Part shown: positions 8,116 to 15,902 of the stretch, piece after piece
Position numbering within the stretch: the stretch's first letter is position 1
Layout of the letters: the number at the start of each line of letters is the position of its first letter
Assembly (NCBI GenBank): GCA_015069625.1
Contig: SVIE01000008.1
Location: forward strand, 1 to 32,592
Reading direction: 5' to 3'
Source of the DNA: Clostridiales bacterium
GTDB taxonomy: Bacteria; Bacillota; Clostridia; Christensenellales; Borkfalkiaceae
DNA length: 32,592 bases
Made by a program: the position numbers and the translations under genes
The notes under the pieces: model-generated
Databases searched by the model: none
Seen by the model: the letters and a program-made list of their open reading frames with translations, nothing else
Told to the model about the DNA's origin: nothing

Positions 8116-8355
8116 TTATTCCTTATTGCTTTCGTCGTCCTTTTTCTTTTTTTGAACGATAAGCGTTAAAACAACACCGATAACGTTTGCTAAAAATCCT
8201 AACCAGAACCAAAGAATTTCACTCATATCTTCGTTCTTTTCTCTTACGAGTTCCACACAAATTCTACCGCAGACTAAACCCACGCATACGTAGATTGCAA
8301 TAAGTAATATCACACAAATAATGCCCCATGCGAGACTAGCGCTTAATGCACCCAT
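8116..8355 (-). CDS. Small two-helix membrane protein, function unknown
   Basis: A 79-residue protein with two predicted membrane segments. One spans about residues 8-32 and is rich in I, L, V and C; the other spans about 47-67 (WFWLGFLANVIGVVLTLIV). The tail is strongly basic then acidic (QKKKKDDESNKE). Both ends are probably cytoplasmic, given the KKKK after helix 2. It has a clean GGAGGT ribosome site, its own consensus promoter (8400-8428), a short 5' leader with a TTGTGC/GCACAA hairpin (8369-8385), and its own terminator, so it is a real monocistronic gene. I do not recognise a family; the pattern resembles small envelope or phospholipase-D-N-terminal-like helical hairpins without a diagnostic motif. 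Confidence 0.75.
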   Translation of the reverse strand: MGALSASLAWGIICVILLIAIYVCVGLVCGRICVELVREKNEDMSEILWFWLGFLANVIGVVLTLIVQKKKKDDESNKE

Positions 8356-8399
8356 TTTTTACCTCCGATTGTGCTTTTTGCACAACTTTTATCATTTTA

Positions 8400-8428
8400 A
8401 TTATAATACCATTATTTTTCTTTGTCAA
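8400..8428 (-). promoter_or_regulatory. Consensus promoter of the small membrane protein
   Basis: A perfect TTGACA (8423-8428) and a perfect TATAAT (8400-8405) on the minus strand are separated by 17 bp. Confidence 0.9.
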
Positions 8429-8451
8429 CAATTATTTTAATATTTAGTTTA

Positions 8452-9408
8452 TTACGCTTTTTTATGCCTTTTTGAACGTTTTTCATGATGTTGGCGTTGT
8501 TCTGCCGTTGTGTTCTTTTCCCAGAATACGCCCCCTTCATATCCTTGAATACTACTATCTTCCTTGGCGTTTTCAAGTCGTTTTTGCGCCCATGCACAAT
8601 ATAGCGGATTACGTTCTAAACAGATAAATTTTCTGTTTAGTTTTTCCGCCACCACCGCAGTTGTTCCACTTCCTGCAAAAGGGTCTAACACAACGTCACC
8701 TTCGTTACTTGACGCTAAAATTAGTTTTGCAATAAGTTTTTCTGGCTTTTGCGTGGGGTGAGCGGTATTTTCAGCCATAGACCAGTACGGCACGGAAATA
8801 TCATCCCAAAAGTTTGAAGGACAGGTATTTCTAAACTTGCCTTCCGTTGTACTTTCCCAGTCCTTTGGTTTACCGTCTGCATTATACGGTGCAAGCACTC
8901 TCCTTCTTACCTTAACCGCATCTAAATTAAATTTATAATCATCTGAAACGGTAGCGAAAAAAACGTCTTCCATAGAGTTTTTCCAGTTGCTTTTTGCACC
9001 CCTGCCCTTTTCTCTTTGCCACGTTATTCTGTTTCTTAAAATTAAGCGTGAAGATAAAATCCCACCTATCACAAGTGAACTTTTCCAGTCACAACACACG
9101 TAAACACTTGCGTTATCTTTGAGCTTTGGCAAGCAAGCATCTAGCCATTTTAACGTGTATTTTGCATACTCGTCTTGGCTTTGCGCCTTAAAGTTTAAGC
9201 CGTGAAAATTCTTTGCTAGGTTATATGGCGGATCGACAATTAGCAAATCCACCGATTTATCGGCAATCTTTTTTAGCCCGCTAAAAGCATCTCCCGTAAC
9301 TATTTGGTTGACACTTCCGTCATACGACTTTTCATTTACGCATAGGCTAAGATATTTTTCCGCTTGTTCTATCGGAAAATCTATTGTTTTATTTCTTGGT
9401 GATTTCAT
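8452..9408 (-). CDS. DNA N6-adenine/N4-cytosine methyltransferase, beta-type order
   Basis: Solitary DNA methyltransferase of 318 residues. The catalytic motif DPPY (VDPPYNLAKNF near residue 58) comes first, a variable target-recognition region sits in the middle, and the SAM motif DPFAGSGTTAVVAEKLNR lies near residue 245. This is the beta-class order used by N6-adenine or N4-cytosine enzymes. HPTQKP near residue 219 is typical of the family. The lysine- and histidine-rich tail (KRSKRHKKA) may aid DNA binding. Its ATG lies one base after the rho stop codon with no ribosome site of its own, so translation is coupled to rho. No restriction enzyme gene is next to it, so it may be an orphan methylase with a regulatory or protective role. 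The target sequence cannot be read from the protein. Confidence 0.9.
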   Translation of the reverse strand: MKSPRNKTIDFPIEQAEKYLSLCVNEKSYDGSVNQIVTGDAFSGLKKIADKSVDLLIVDPPYNLAKNFHGLNFKAQSQDEYAKYTLKWLDACLPKLKDNASVYVCCDWKSSLVIGGILSSRLILRNRITWQREKGRGAKSNWKNSMEDVFFATVSDDYKFNLDAVKVRRRVLAPYNADGKPKDWESTTEGKFRNTCPSNFWDDISVPYWSMAENTAHPTQKPEKLIAKLILASSNEGDVVLDPFAGSGTTAVVAEKLNRKFICLERNPLYCAWAQKRLENAKEDSSIQGYEGGVFWEKNTTAEQRQHHEKRSKRHKKA

Positions 9409-9409
9409 G

Positions 9410-10813
9410 TTAGTTTTTGTAAAGTTTAAGCCATGCGTCGATTTTTTCGCTTAAATCCTTATTATCCTTACTCTTTTTCATCATATCGATAAGTCCGTCT
9501 GTTGCATCTTCTCTTTCTGATAAAACGTTCCTTAACTTATACGCTGTGTCTAATTCACTTTCGCTTAACAATAAATCATCACGCCTTGTGCCCGATTTAT
9601 ATAAGTCAATAGCGGGGAAAATACGCTTTTCACTAAGTTTTCTAGATAGGTGAATTTCCATATTACCCGTACCCTTAAACTCTTCGTATATAACGTCGTC
9701 CATACGGCTTCCCGTATCTATAAGCGCAGTTGAAAGTATAGTTAGACTTCCACCTTTTTCAATGTTTCTTGCCGAACCAAAGAAACGCTTTGGCCCAAAT
9801 AACGCCGTTGGATCTATACCACCTGATAACGTTTTTCCTGACGATTCTACGCAGTTATTATAAGCCCTTGCAAGTCTTGTGATTGAGTCCATTAGCACGA
9901 CAACGTCCTTCCCAACTTCTACTAATCTCTTAGCACGATTAATTACAAGTTCCGCTGCACGAATATGATGCTCTGGTTGTTCATCAAAGGTGGAAAATAC
10001 CACTTCACCCTTAATCGAACGCTTAAAATCGGTTACTTCTTCTGGACGTTCGTCAATCAAAAGCACGATAAGTTTTACTTCTGGGTGATTAGTTTCTATT
10101 GCGTTTGCAACCTTTTTAAGAAGTGTCGTTTTTCCCGTTTTTGGCGGTGCAACGATAAGTCCCCTTTGTCCTTTTCCAAGCGGAGCAAATAAATCCACAC
10201 AACGAAGCGCAATATCATTTTCACTCTCTACTTCAAGGCGAATTTTTTCGTCTGGGTAGCAGGGCGTTAAATCGTCGAAATTATTACGCTTTAAGAAAAG
10301 TTCGGGTGCTAAATCGTTGATGGATATTACGTCTTTAAGCGCATCAGAGCCTTCTTTAGTCGCCTTTGCTATTGCCTTGATTTTATCACCACGACGCAAG
10401 TTGTATTTTCTTATATTGAGAGATGAAACGTAAACGTCTTCACTAGAATTTTCGTAGTTATTAGCACGCAAAAATCCGTAACCTGAAACGTGAAGTTCTA
10501 ATACCCCTTCTCTAATTATTTCGCCTTTTCCGTTTTCACTATCATTAAAACCGAGCGTAATATTTTCCATCTTCGGGATATAATCTTTCACCAAAAATTC
10601 GCTTACGTCTATCTTGATTTTCGGTGGTGCGCCCTGTGTAGTTGGTTCGCACGGCAAAAGTTTTCCACTTTGAATATCTAAAATATCTTTGATTAAATCG
10701 TCTTTTTTCTTGGCAGCAGGGGCTTTAACGCCTATCCTTCTGCCTATTTCACGAAGCATCGAAAGATGCAATTCATCTAATTTTTCAAAAGTAAATCTTA
10801 TAAAATTATCCAT
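9410..10813 (-). CDS. rho: Transcription termination factor Rho
   Basis: Hexameric RNA-dependent ATPase that ends transcription. The protein is 467 residues. It has an N-terminal Rho_N helical domain (LDELHLSMLREIGRRIGVKAP), an OB-fold RNA-binding domain with GYGFLRANNYENSSEDVYVS near residues 111-130, and a RecA-like motor. Walker A is PPKTGKTTLLKK near residue 224, the catalytic region is LIDERPEEVTD near 252, the Walker B region is VVVLMDSITRLARAYN near 303, and a Q/R-loop region follows. The ribosome site AGGAGAG lies ahead of the ATG. It is followed, with one base between, by the DNA methyltransferase gene. The flavoprotein gene upstream ends 23 bp before it, so all three may share a transcript. 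Confidence 0.97.
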   Translation of the reverse strand: MDNFIRFTFEKLDELHLSMLREIGRRIGVKAPAAKKKDDLIKDILDIQSGKLLPCEPTTQGAPPKIKIDVSEFLVKDYIPKMENITLGFNDSENGKGEIIREGVLELHVSGYGFLRANNYENSSEDVYVSSLNIRKYNLRRGDKIKAIAKATKEGSDALKDVISINDLAPELFLKRNNFDDLTPCYPDEKIRLEVESENDIALRCVDLFAPLGKGQRGLIVAPPKTGKTTLLKKVANAIETNHPEVKLIVLLIDERPEEVTDFKRSIKGEVVFSTFDEQPEHHIRAAELVINRAKRLVEVGKDVVVLMDSITRLARAYNNCVESSGKTLSGGIDPTALFGPKRFFGSARNIEKGGSLTILSTALIDTGSRMDDVIYEEFKGTGNMEIHLSRKLSEKRIFPAIDLYKSGTRRDDLLLSESELDTAYKLRNVLSEREDATDGLIDMMKKSKDNKDLSEKIDAWLKLYKN

Positions 10814-10836
10814 AAATCTCTCCTTTTATAAACCAT

Positions 10837-12027
10837 CTAACCTTTAATAATATTCCTAGCAACCACGACACCCGTTGTAAACGCAAACATTAAGTTATAG
10901 CCACCACAATCGCCGTCGACGTTAAGTATTTCACCCGTTAGATATAAGCCTTTTTGTATTTTACTTTCAAAACTGCTTGTTATATCCGACGTATCTATTC
11001 CGCCTTTCGTTACCTGTGCATTTGAAAAATCAAGCGTACCTTTTACGGTAAGCGTAAAGTTTTTAAGCGCATACGCTAAGTCGCTTGCTTTATCTGTCTT
11101 TGCCGTTTTATATACCGCCTGCCCAATACGTTTATTGATTAGACAATTAAACACCTTTTCGCCACTTTCCGTTACAGCGTTTTTCTTTCTATCTGCTATC
11201 AGTTTTTGCGTTTCTTCTATACTAAATTCGGGCATAAACTCAACAACTATTTTTGGCTCTTTCACACCAGATAAATACGCCGAAAGAGTGAATATTGCTG
11301 ACCCCGAAACGCCAAACTCGGTAAAAAGCAAGTCCCCTGTGCACGTTGCAAGTTTTTCTTCCCCGTCATAAGCGGTTGCCGTTACCCTTTCTTTTAGCCC
11401 TTTAAGTCCACGAATTTTATCGAGTTCAGTTTTTACCTGTACAAGCGACGGATATAACGGTGTTACCCTATGATTAAATTTCTTAGCAAGTGCATAACCA
11501 AACCCGTCCGTTCCAAACTGCTTGCCCGCCTTTCCGCCCGTTGCAAGAACAACTCTTTCCGCTTGCACTTTTCCGTTTTCCGACGTCAACGTAAATATTC
11601 CGTTTTTAAAGGTAATGTCGTTTACCATGAAGTTTGTTAGAGTGCATACGTTATAACTCGAAAGTCTTGCACGTATCGTATCGAGCACGGCTGACGCTTG
11701 CTTGCTTACTGGATACTTTTTACCATTTTCTTCTGTGATAATCGGAATACCTAACGAATACAAATAGCCGTCTAAATCAATATCTTTTGCTAGGCGTATA
11801 AACTGTTCGATAAACTCTTTATCTCCATGATAAAATTCCGAACTGAAATTTGCGTTGCCTAAATTACATTGACCGTTACCCGTTGCAATTATCTTTTTGC
11901 CCACTCTATCCGTACGCTCTAAAATGAAGATATTACTGCCGTCCCCTAAAAGCGAAGAAAGTTCGCATGCGCAAATTAGACCACTTGCACCACCACCAAC
12001 GATTGCAACCTTATATGTTTTATTCAA
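10837..12027 (-). CDS. HI0933/BaiN-family flavoprotein (NAD(P)/FAD-dependent oxidoreductase)
   Basis: A 396-residue FAD-dependent oxidoreductase of the HI0933/YhiN/BaiN family. The dinucleotide-binding motif is VAIVGGGASGLICACEL near residue 7, followed by RTDRVGKKIIATGNGQCNL, which is highly typical of the family. A second flavin motif, ATGGKAGKQFGTDG, lies near residue 162, and a C-terminal GGIDTSDI ... GLYLTGEILNVDGDCGGYN segment closes the FAD site. BaiN of Clostridium scindens was reported to reduce the bile-acid ring system, but family members are widespread and most have no known substrate, so no symbol is assigned. The start codon is TTG (12025-12027) behind GGAG. A 17-bp perfect inverted repeat lies about 70-85 bp upstream. 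Confidence 0.88.
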   Translation of the reverse strand: MNKTYKVAIVGGGASGLICACELSSLLGDGSNIFILERTDRVGKKIIATGNGQCNLGNANFSSEFYHGDKEFIEQFIRLAKDIDLDGYLYSLGIPIITEENGKKYPVSKQASAVLDTIRARLSSYNVCTLTNFMVNDITFKNGIFTLTSENGKVQAERVVLATGGKAGKQFGTDGFGYALAKKFNHRVTPLYPSLVQVKTELDKIRGLKGLKERVTATAYDGEEKLATCTGDLLFTEFGVSGSAIFTLSAYLSGVKEPKIVVEFMPEFSIEETQKLIADRKKNAVTESGEKVFNCLINKRIGQAVYKTAKTDKASDLAYALKNFTLTVKGTLDFSNAQVTKGGIDTSDITSSFESKIQKGLYLTGEILNVDGDCGGYNLMFAFTTGVVVARNIIKG

Positions 12028-12096
12028 TATGGTTTCTCCGTATATGTATTTGAATTGTTTTTAACGTGTGAAAAAATGAAAATGAAAATTTTTAAT

Positions 12097-12113
12097 ACGT
12101 TCTAATCGAACGT
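12097..12113. promoter_or_regulatory. Perfect inverted repeat upstream of the flavoprotein gene
   Basis: ACGTTC-TAATC-GAACGT, six-base arms with a 5-bp spacer, lies between the flavoprotein start (12027) and the HAD-gene terminator (12142). It may be a repressor site. The arm order GTTC...GAAC is the reverse of a Gram-positive LexA box (GAAC...GTTC), so I do not call it LexA. Confidence 0.4.
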
Positions 12114-12141
12114 AAAATAGAATAAGTGAAAAATTCTTGGT

Positions 12142-12165
12142 GAGTGCGGATATTTTTCCGCACTC
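12142..12165 (-). terminator. Hairpin terminator after the HAD phosphatase gene
   Basis: GAGTGCGGA (12142-12150) pairs with TCCGCACTC (12157-12165). It lies 10 bp past the stop of the minus-strand HAD gene. The T run after it on that strand is interrupted (ACCAAGAATTTTT), so strength is uncertain. Confidence 0.65.
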
Positions 12166-12174
12166 AATTATAAA

Positions 12175-12822
12175 TTATTTAATCAATGAAAGAAGTTCAA
12201 GCGGAGTTTTTGCAAAAGTTGTTGCACCCGCTTTTTCTAAATCACTTTGGTTTCTGTACCCCCAAAGCACCGCTATACCTTTCGTGCCGGCGTTGATTGA
12301 TGTTATCGTGTCCGTTTCGCCATCTCCAACAAAGTATGCATTTTCAGGCGCAACGTCAAGTTCATGTAAAATCTCCATGGTTGCAGTCTTATCTGGTTTA
12401 CATTTTACCTTGTCAGACGAGCCAACTACCATATCAAAATTATATTCCGAAAGATAATTGCAATATACCCTATCCGTCGTTGGTTGCGGTTTGTTTGTCA
12501 ATATCGCAATTTTATAGCCACGTTCTTTTAAGCCTTTAAGCACTTCGCCTATCCCGTCGAATAGTGCCGTTTTGGGGCTTCCGCACTCGGTATATATTTT
12601 ATTGTAATACGCCAACCGCTCTTTTAACTCTTCTGCCGTTAGCGGAATACCGATACACCTTTCTACAAGTTTACCTGCTCCGTTACCTACAAATCTTGCA
12701 ACGTCACTTTCGCTAACCTGCGGATAACCGTATTTAACAAGCATCTTATTAACGTTATCCGTTATATCTGGAACTGTATGAAGAAGCGTTCCATCTAAAT
12801 CGAAAATTACACCTTTATTCAT
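12175..12822 (-). CDS. HAD-superfamily phosphatase, phosphoglycolate-phosphatase-like
   Basis: A 215-residue haloacid dehalogenase hydrolase. Motif I is FDLDGTLLHT near residue 8, where the first aspartate is the nucleophile. Motif II is ILTNKP near residue 107, motif III is the lysine in CKPDK near residue 142, and motif IV is FVGDGETD near residue 165. The helical cap inserted between motifs I and II is the C1 type of the Gph/PpaX group. It may clear phosphoglycolate or a similar phosphate ester. Its ATG overlaps the argS stop by one base (TAATG), so the two are co-translated. The substrate is not predictable with confidence. Confidence 0.88.
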   Translation of the reverse strand: MNKGVIFDLDGTLLHTVPDITDNVNKMLVKYGYPQVSESDVARFVGNGAGKLVERCIGIPLTAEELKERLAYYNKIYTECGSPKTALFDGIGEVLKGLKERGYKIAILTNKPQPTTDRVYCNYLSEYNFDMVVGSSDKVKCKPDKTATMEILHELDVAPENAYFVGDGETDTITSINAGTKGIAVLWGYRNQSDLEKAGATTFAKTPLELLSLIK

Positions 12823-14504
12823 TACATTTGCTCCACAGTTTGTATGCCTAAAAGTTTAAGTGCGTTGGTGAGTGCAATTTTAGTTGCCTTGGTTATATCT
12901 AAACGGAATGAACGAACGCTATCATCTTCAACCGCAATTTTACAATCGAAATAGAATTTGTTATATACCGTTGCTAAATCAAGTGCATATCTTGTTATAA
13001 ACGACGGCTCGTATTTTTCAGCAGACGCCTTTACTACGTCTGGGAATTTTGCAAGCGTTGAAATGACTGCATATTCTTCATCATTCATTTCAGGATAAGT
13101 ATAATTATCAACGCCGTCACATTTTGCAATAACACTATTGCAACGTGCAACCGTATATTGAACGTAAGGGCAAGTTTCCCCTTCAAAACTTAGCACTCTA
13201 TCATAACTGAACACAATGTCTTTAATCTTATTATTGCAAAGCGCACCGAAGATTACCGCACCCGTACCTACCGCACGTGCCGTGCCTTCCTTGTCTGGAA
13301 GATTTGGGTTCTTTGCTTCAATAACTGAATAAGCTTTTTCAATAGTTTTATTGATAACGTCTTCTAAAAGCACAACGTTACCACCACGAGTACTCATAGC
13401 ACCGCTTTCTAACGACACCATTCCGTATGCAACGTGCACCATATCTTTTGCCCAGTCTTTTCCCATAAGTTCAAGCACTTTAAAAAACTGTTTGAAGTGC
13501 AAGTTCTGTTGATATGCTACAACGTATAAACACTTGTCGAAATTATAGGTATTCTTTCTATACACCGCTGCGGCTAAATCACGTGTGGCGTATAACGTGC
13601 CACCGTCTGACCTTAGAATTAAGCAGGGTGCCATACCATACGGCTCTAAATCAACGATAGACGCTCCGTCAGATATGGTAATTAAACCCTTTTCGTTCAG
13701 TTCGTCAATGACAGGTTGCATTTTGTCGTTATAAAAACTTTCGCCTGCATATGAATCGAATTTAACGTTTAAAAGTTTATAAATCTTATCAACTTCTTCA
13801 AGCGTGATTTCTTTGAAAAGTTCAAAAAGTTCGTTACTTTCTTTATCCCCGTCTTCAATAAGTTTAAAGTATCTTCTTGCTTCGTCATCAAGTTCAGGGT
13901 GAAGTTTTGCTTCGTCATGGAACTTAACGTAAATTCTTGTAAGTTCTTTAAGTCTATCTTTTTTAACCGCTTCTACGCTACTCCATTTTTTGAAAGCAAC
14001 GATAAGTTTACCGAACTGTGTTCCATAATCGCCAAGGTGGTTAATACCAACCGTTTTATATCCTAAAAAAGAGAAAATTTTGCAAAGTGCACTACCTATA
14101 ACCGTTGTGCTTAAATGCCCGATATGGAAAGGCTTTGCAATATTTACTGAAGAATAGTCAATACATATAGTTTTGCCGTTACCGATATTTGACGAACCAT
14201 AATTATCGCCTTTTTCAAGAACTTCACTAAGCGTTCTAACTGCAAAAGAATTTCTGTTTATCTTAAAGTTGAGATAACCGTTAACTGCCTGACAAGAATT
14301 TACGTTTTCATCTAGAACAAATGATGATGCTAAATTTTCCGCAATCTTTACAGGTGGCATTCTTAAAATTTTGCTAAGTTTAAAACAAGGGAGCGCAAAA
14401 TCGCCCATTTCTCTGTTCGGTGGAACTTCTAAAAATGATGCTACTTCTTCCTTTGTTACCCCTTCAATATTAAGTTTTTCCGCAATGTGAGTTCTATAGT
14501 CCAT
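12822..14504 (-). CDS. argS: Arginyl-tRNA synthetase
   Basis: Charges tRNA-Arg; a class I synthetase of 560 residues, the usual length. It has an N-terminal additional domain (about residues 1-85), the HIGH motif as PFHIGHLST near residue 125, and, in place of canonical KMSKS, the degenerate MSTRGG seen in many ArgRS enzymes near residue 373. The C-terminal helical domain that recognises the anticodon follows (about 440-560). The start ATG has GGAG upstream. It overlaps the HAD phosphatase gene by one base. A minus-strand promoter lies at 14529-14557, divergent from ychF. Confidence 0.96.
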   Translation of the reverse strand: MDYRTHIAEKLNIEGVTKEEVASFLEVPPNREMGDFALPCFKLSKILRMPPVKIAENLASSFVLDENVNSCQAVNGYLNFKINRNSFAVRTLSEVLEKGDNYGSSNIGNGKTICIDYSSVNIAKPFHIGHLSTTVIGSALCKIFSFLGYKTVGINHLGDYGTQFGKLIVAFKKWSSVEAVKKDRLKELTRIYVKFHDEAKLHPELDDEARRYFKLIEDGDKESNELFELFKEITLEEVDKIYKLLNVKFDSYAGESFYNDKMQPVIDELNEKGLITISDGASIVDLEPYGMAPCLILRSDGGTLYATRDLAAAVYRKNTYNFDKCLYVVAYQQNLHFKQFFKVLELMGKDWAKDMVHVAYGMVSLESGAMSTRGGNVVLLEDVINKTIEKAYSVIEAKNPNLPDKEGTARAVGTGAVIFGALCNNKIKDIVFSYDRVLSFEGETCPYVQYTVARCNSVIAKCDGVDNYTYPEMNDEEYAVISTLAKFPDVVKASAEKYEPSFITRYALDLATVYNKFYFDCKIAVEDDSVRSFRLDITKATKIALTNALKLLGIQTVEQM

Positions 14505-14528
14505 AACTTTTCTCCAATAATTTATATT

Positions 14529-14557
14529 ATAATATCATATTTTGTTCAAAATTGCAA
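14529..14557 (-). promoter_or_regulatory. Candidate argS promoter
   Basis: On the minus strand TTGCAA (14552-14557), 17 bp, then TATTAT (14529-14534). A second TATAAT-like box overlaps it, so the exact -10 is uncertain. Confidence 0.5.
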
Positions 14558-14566
14558 AGCAAAAAC

Positions 14567-14595
14567 TTGTATTTTATTTAATTTTGGATTATAAT
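14567..14595 (+). promoter_or_regulatory. Promoter of ychF
   Basis: TTGTAT (14567-14572), a 17-bp spacer and a perfect TATAAT (14590-14595) place the start near 14602, 26 bp ahead of the ATG. Confidence 0.8.
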
Positions 14596-14627
14596 TATAC
14601 AGAAATAACAAATTTGGAGAAAAACTT

Positions 14628-15725
14628 ATGAAATTAGGCGTTGTTGGGCTTCCCAACGTAGGCAAATCAACACTATTTAATGCTATCACTCATGCCGGCG
14701 CAGAATGTGCAAACTATCCTTTCTGTACCATTGAACCAAACGTTGGTATCGTTGCCGTGCCCGACGAAAGACTAAATGTTTTAGGAAAACTTTATAACAC
14801 TAAAAAAATTACCCCTGCCGTTATCGAATTCGTTGATATTGCAGGGCTTGTTAAAGGCGCAAGTCAGGGCGAAGGGCTTGGAAATAAATTCTTGGCAAAT
14901 ATTCGTGAAACGGACGCTATCGTTCACGTGGTTAGATGCTTTGAAGATGAAAATATTACGCACGTTGAAAATGCAATCGACCCCCTTCGTGATATTGAAA
15001 CGATTAACTTAGAACTTGTTTTTGCCGACACCGAAAGCGTTAAAAAACGTTACGACAAGGCTGTTAGCATGATGAAAACAGGGGATAAAAAGTATAAAAT
15101 TGAAGCAGAATTTTTAGAAAGATTATTAAATCACCTACAAAGTTTTCAACCTGCACGCACCCTTCCAACTAACGAAGACGAAAAGGCATATCTTAAAGAC
15201 CTTTTCTTAATTACAGATAAACCTGTTATCTACACGGCAAATATCGGCGAAAAGGATATGGGAAAAGATATTTCTGAACTCCCACTCGTTCAAAAAGTTA
15301 TCGACTTTGCTAAAGAAGAAGGTAGCGAATCACTTGTTATTTGCGCTAGAACGGAAGAAGAACTTTCTATGTTAGAACCCGAAGAACAGGAATTACTTCT
15401 ATCCGATTTCGGTCTATCTGAAAGCGGACTAGATAGATTAGTTAAAACTTCTTACCGTTTGCTTGGTTTAATCAGTTATTTAACGGCAGGCGAAAAGGAA
15501 GTTAGGGCTTGGACGATTACCGCAGGCACAAAAGCACCGCAAGCAGCAGGCAAAATTCACAGCGATTTTGAAAAGGGATTTATTAGAGCGGAAATCGTTG
15601 ACTATGATATTTTGGTTGAACTTGGTTCGTTTAACGCTGCAAAGGAAAAGGGTAAAGTTCGTTCGGAAGGTAAAGAATACGTTATTAAAGACGGGGACGT
15701 GGTACTCTTCCGCTTTAACGTTTAA
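14628..15725 (+). CDS. ychF: Redox-regulated ATPase/GTPase YchF (Obg family)
   Basis: A ribosome-associated P-loop protein of 365 residues, the normal length. The G1 motif is GLPNVGKSTLFNAIT near residue 7, G2/G3 includes NYPFCTIEPNVG and DIAGLVKGASQGEGLGNKFL near residue 69, and the C terminus carries the TGS domain (AWTITAGTKAPQAAGKIHSD and the VLFRFNV end). The family prefers ATP over GTP (OLA1/YchF) and affects translation and oxidative-stress responses. GGAG precedes the ATG. It is transcribed alone from its own promoter and followed by the first of two identical terminators. Confidence 0.97.
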   Translation: MKLGVVGLPNVGKSTLFNAITHAGAECANYPFCTIEPNVGIVAVPDERLNVLGKLYNTKKITPAVIEFVDIAGLVKGASQGEGLGNKFLANIRETDAIVHVVRCFEDENITHVENAIDPLRDIETINLELVFADTESVKKRYDKAVSMMKTGDKKYKIEAEFLERLLNHLQSFQPARTLPTNEDEKAYLKDLFLITDKPVIYTANIGEKDMGKDISELPLVQKVIDFAKEEGSESLVICARTEEELSMLEPEEQELLLSDFGLSESGLDRLVKTSYRLLGLISYLTAGEKEVRAWTITAGTKAPQAAGKIHSDFEKGFIRAEIVDYDILVELGSFNAAKEKGKVRSEGKEYVIKDGDVVLFRFNV

Positions 15726-15744
15726 TTATTTATAATTAAAAAAG

Positions 15745-15781
15745 AAAAAAGGCAGGTGCTATAAAAAGCATCTGCCTTTTT
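15745..15781 (+). terminator. Intrinsic terminator of ychF, left copy of a 37-bp direct repeat
   Basis: Stem GGCAGGTGCT / AGCATCTGCC (one G-U pair) followed by TTTTT. The 37 bases are identical to 17974-18010, so the accessory island is bracketed by two copies in direct orientation. Confidence 0.9.
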
Positions 15782-15823
15782 AGTTTTCTCACCGCAACTT
15801 GACATATAATCATTTATTTATAC

Positions 15824-15838
15824 ACAGTTTCAAATTGT
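15824..15838. promoter_or_regulatory. Operator-like palindrome at the left end of the island
   Basis: ACAGTTT-C-AAATTGT differs by one base from the perfect palindrome at 17659-17673 and shares flanks (TAC before, ATG after). On the minus strand it lies between TTGCAT and TATAAA with a 16-bp spacer, so it could cover a weak leftward promoter that has no clear gene. It is probably a second binding site for the regulator encoded at 17715. Confidence 0.5.
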
Positions 15839-15902
15839 ATGCAATCTTTGCGTTAAAGTTTTTTATGGTAATTGTATAAATTGTAATATTTGCTGAGTTT
15901 TT

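Noticed and set aside
12097..12113. LexA (SOS) box
   Set aside because: The half-sites are in the opposite order and the spacing differs from the Gram-positive consensus.
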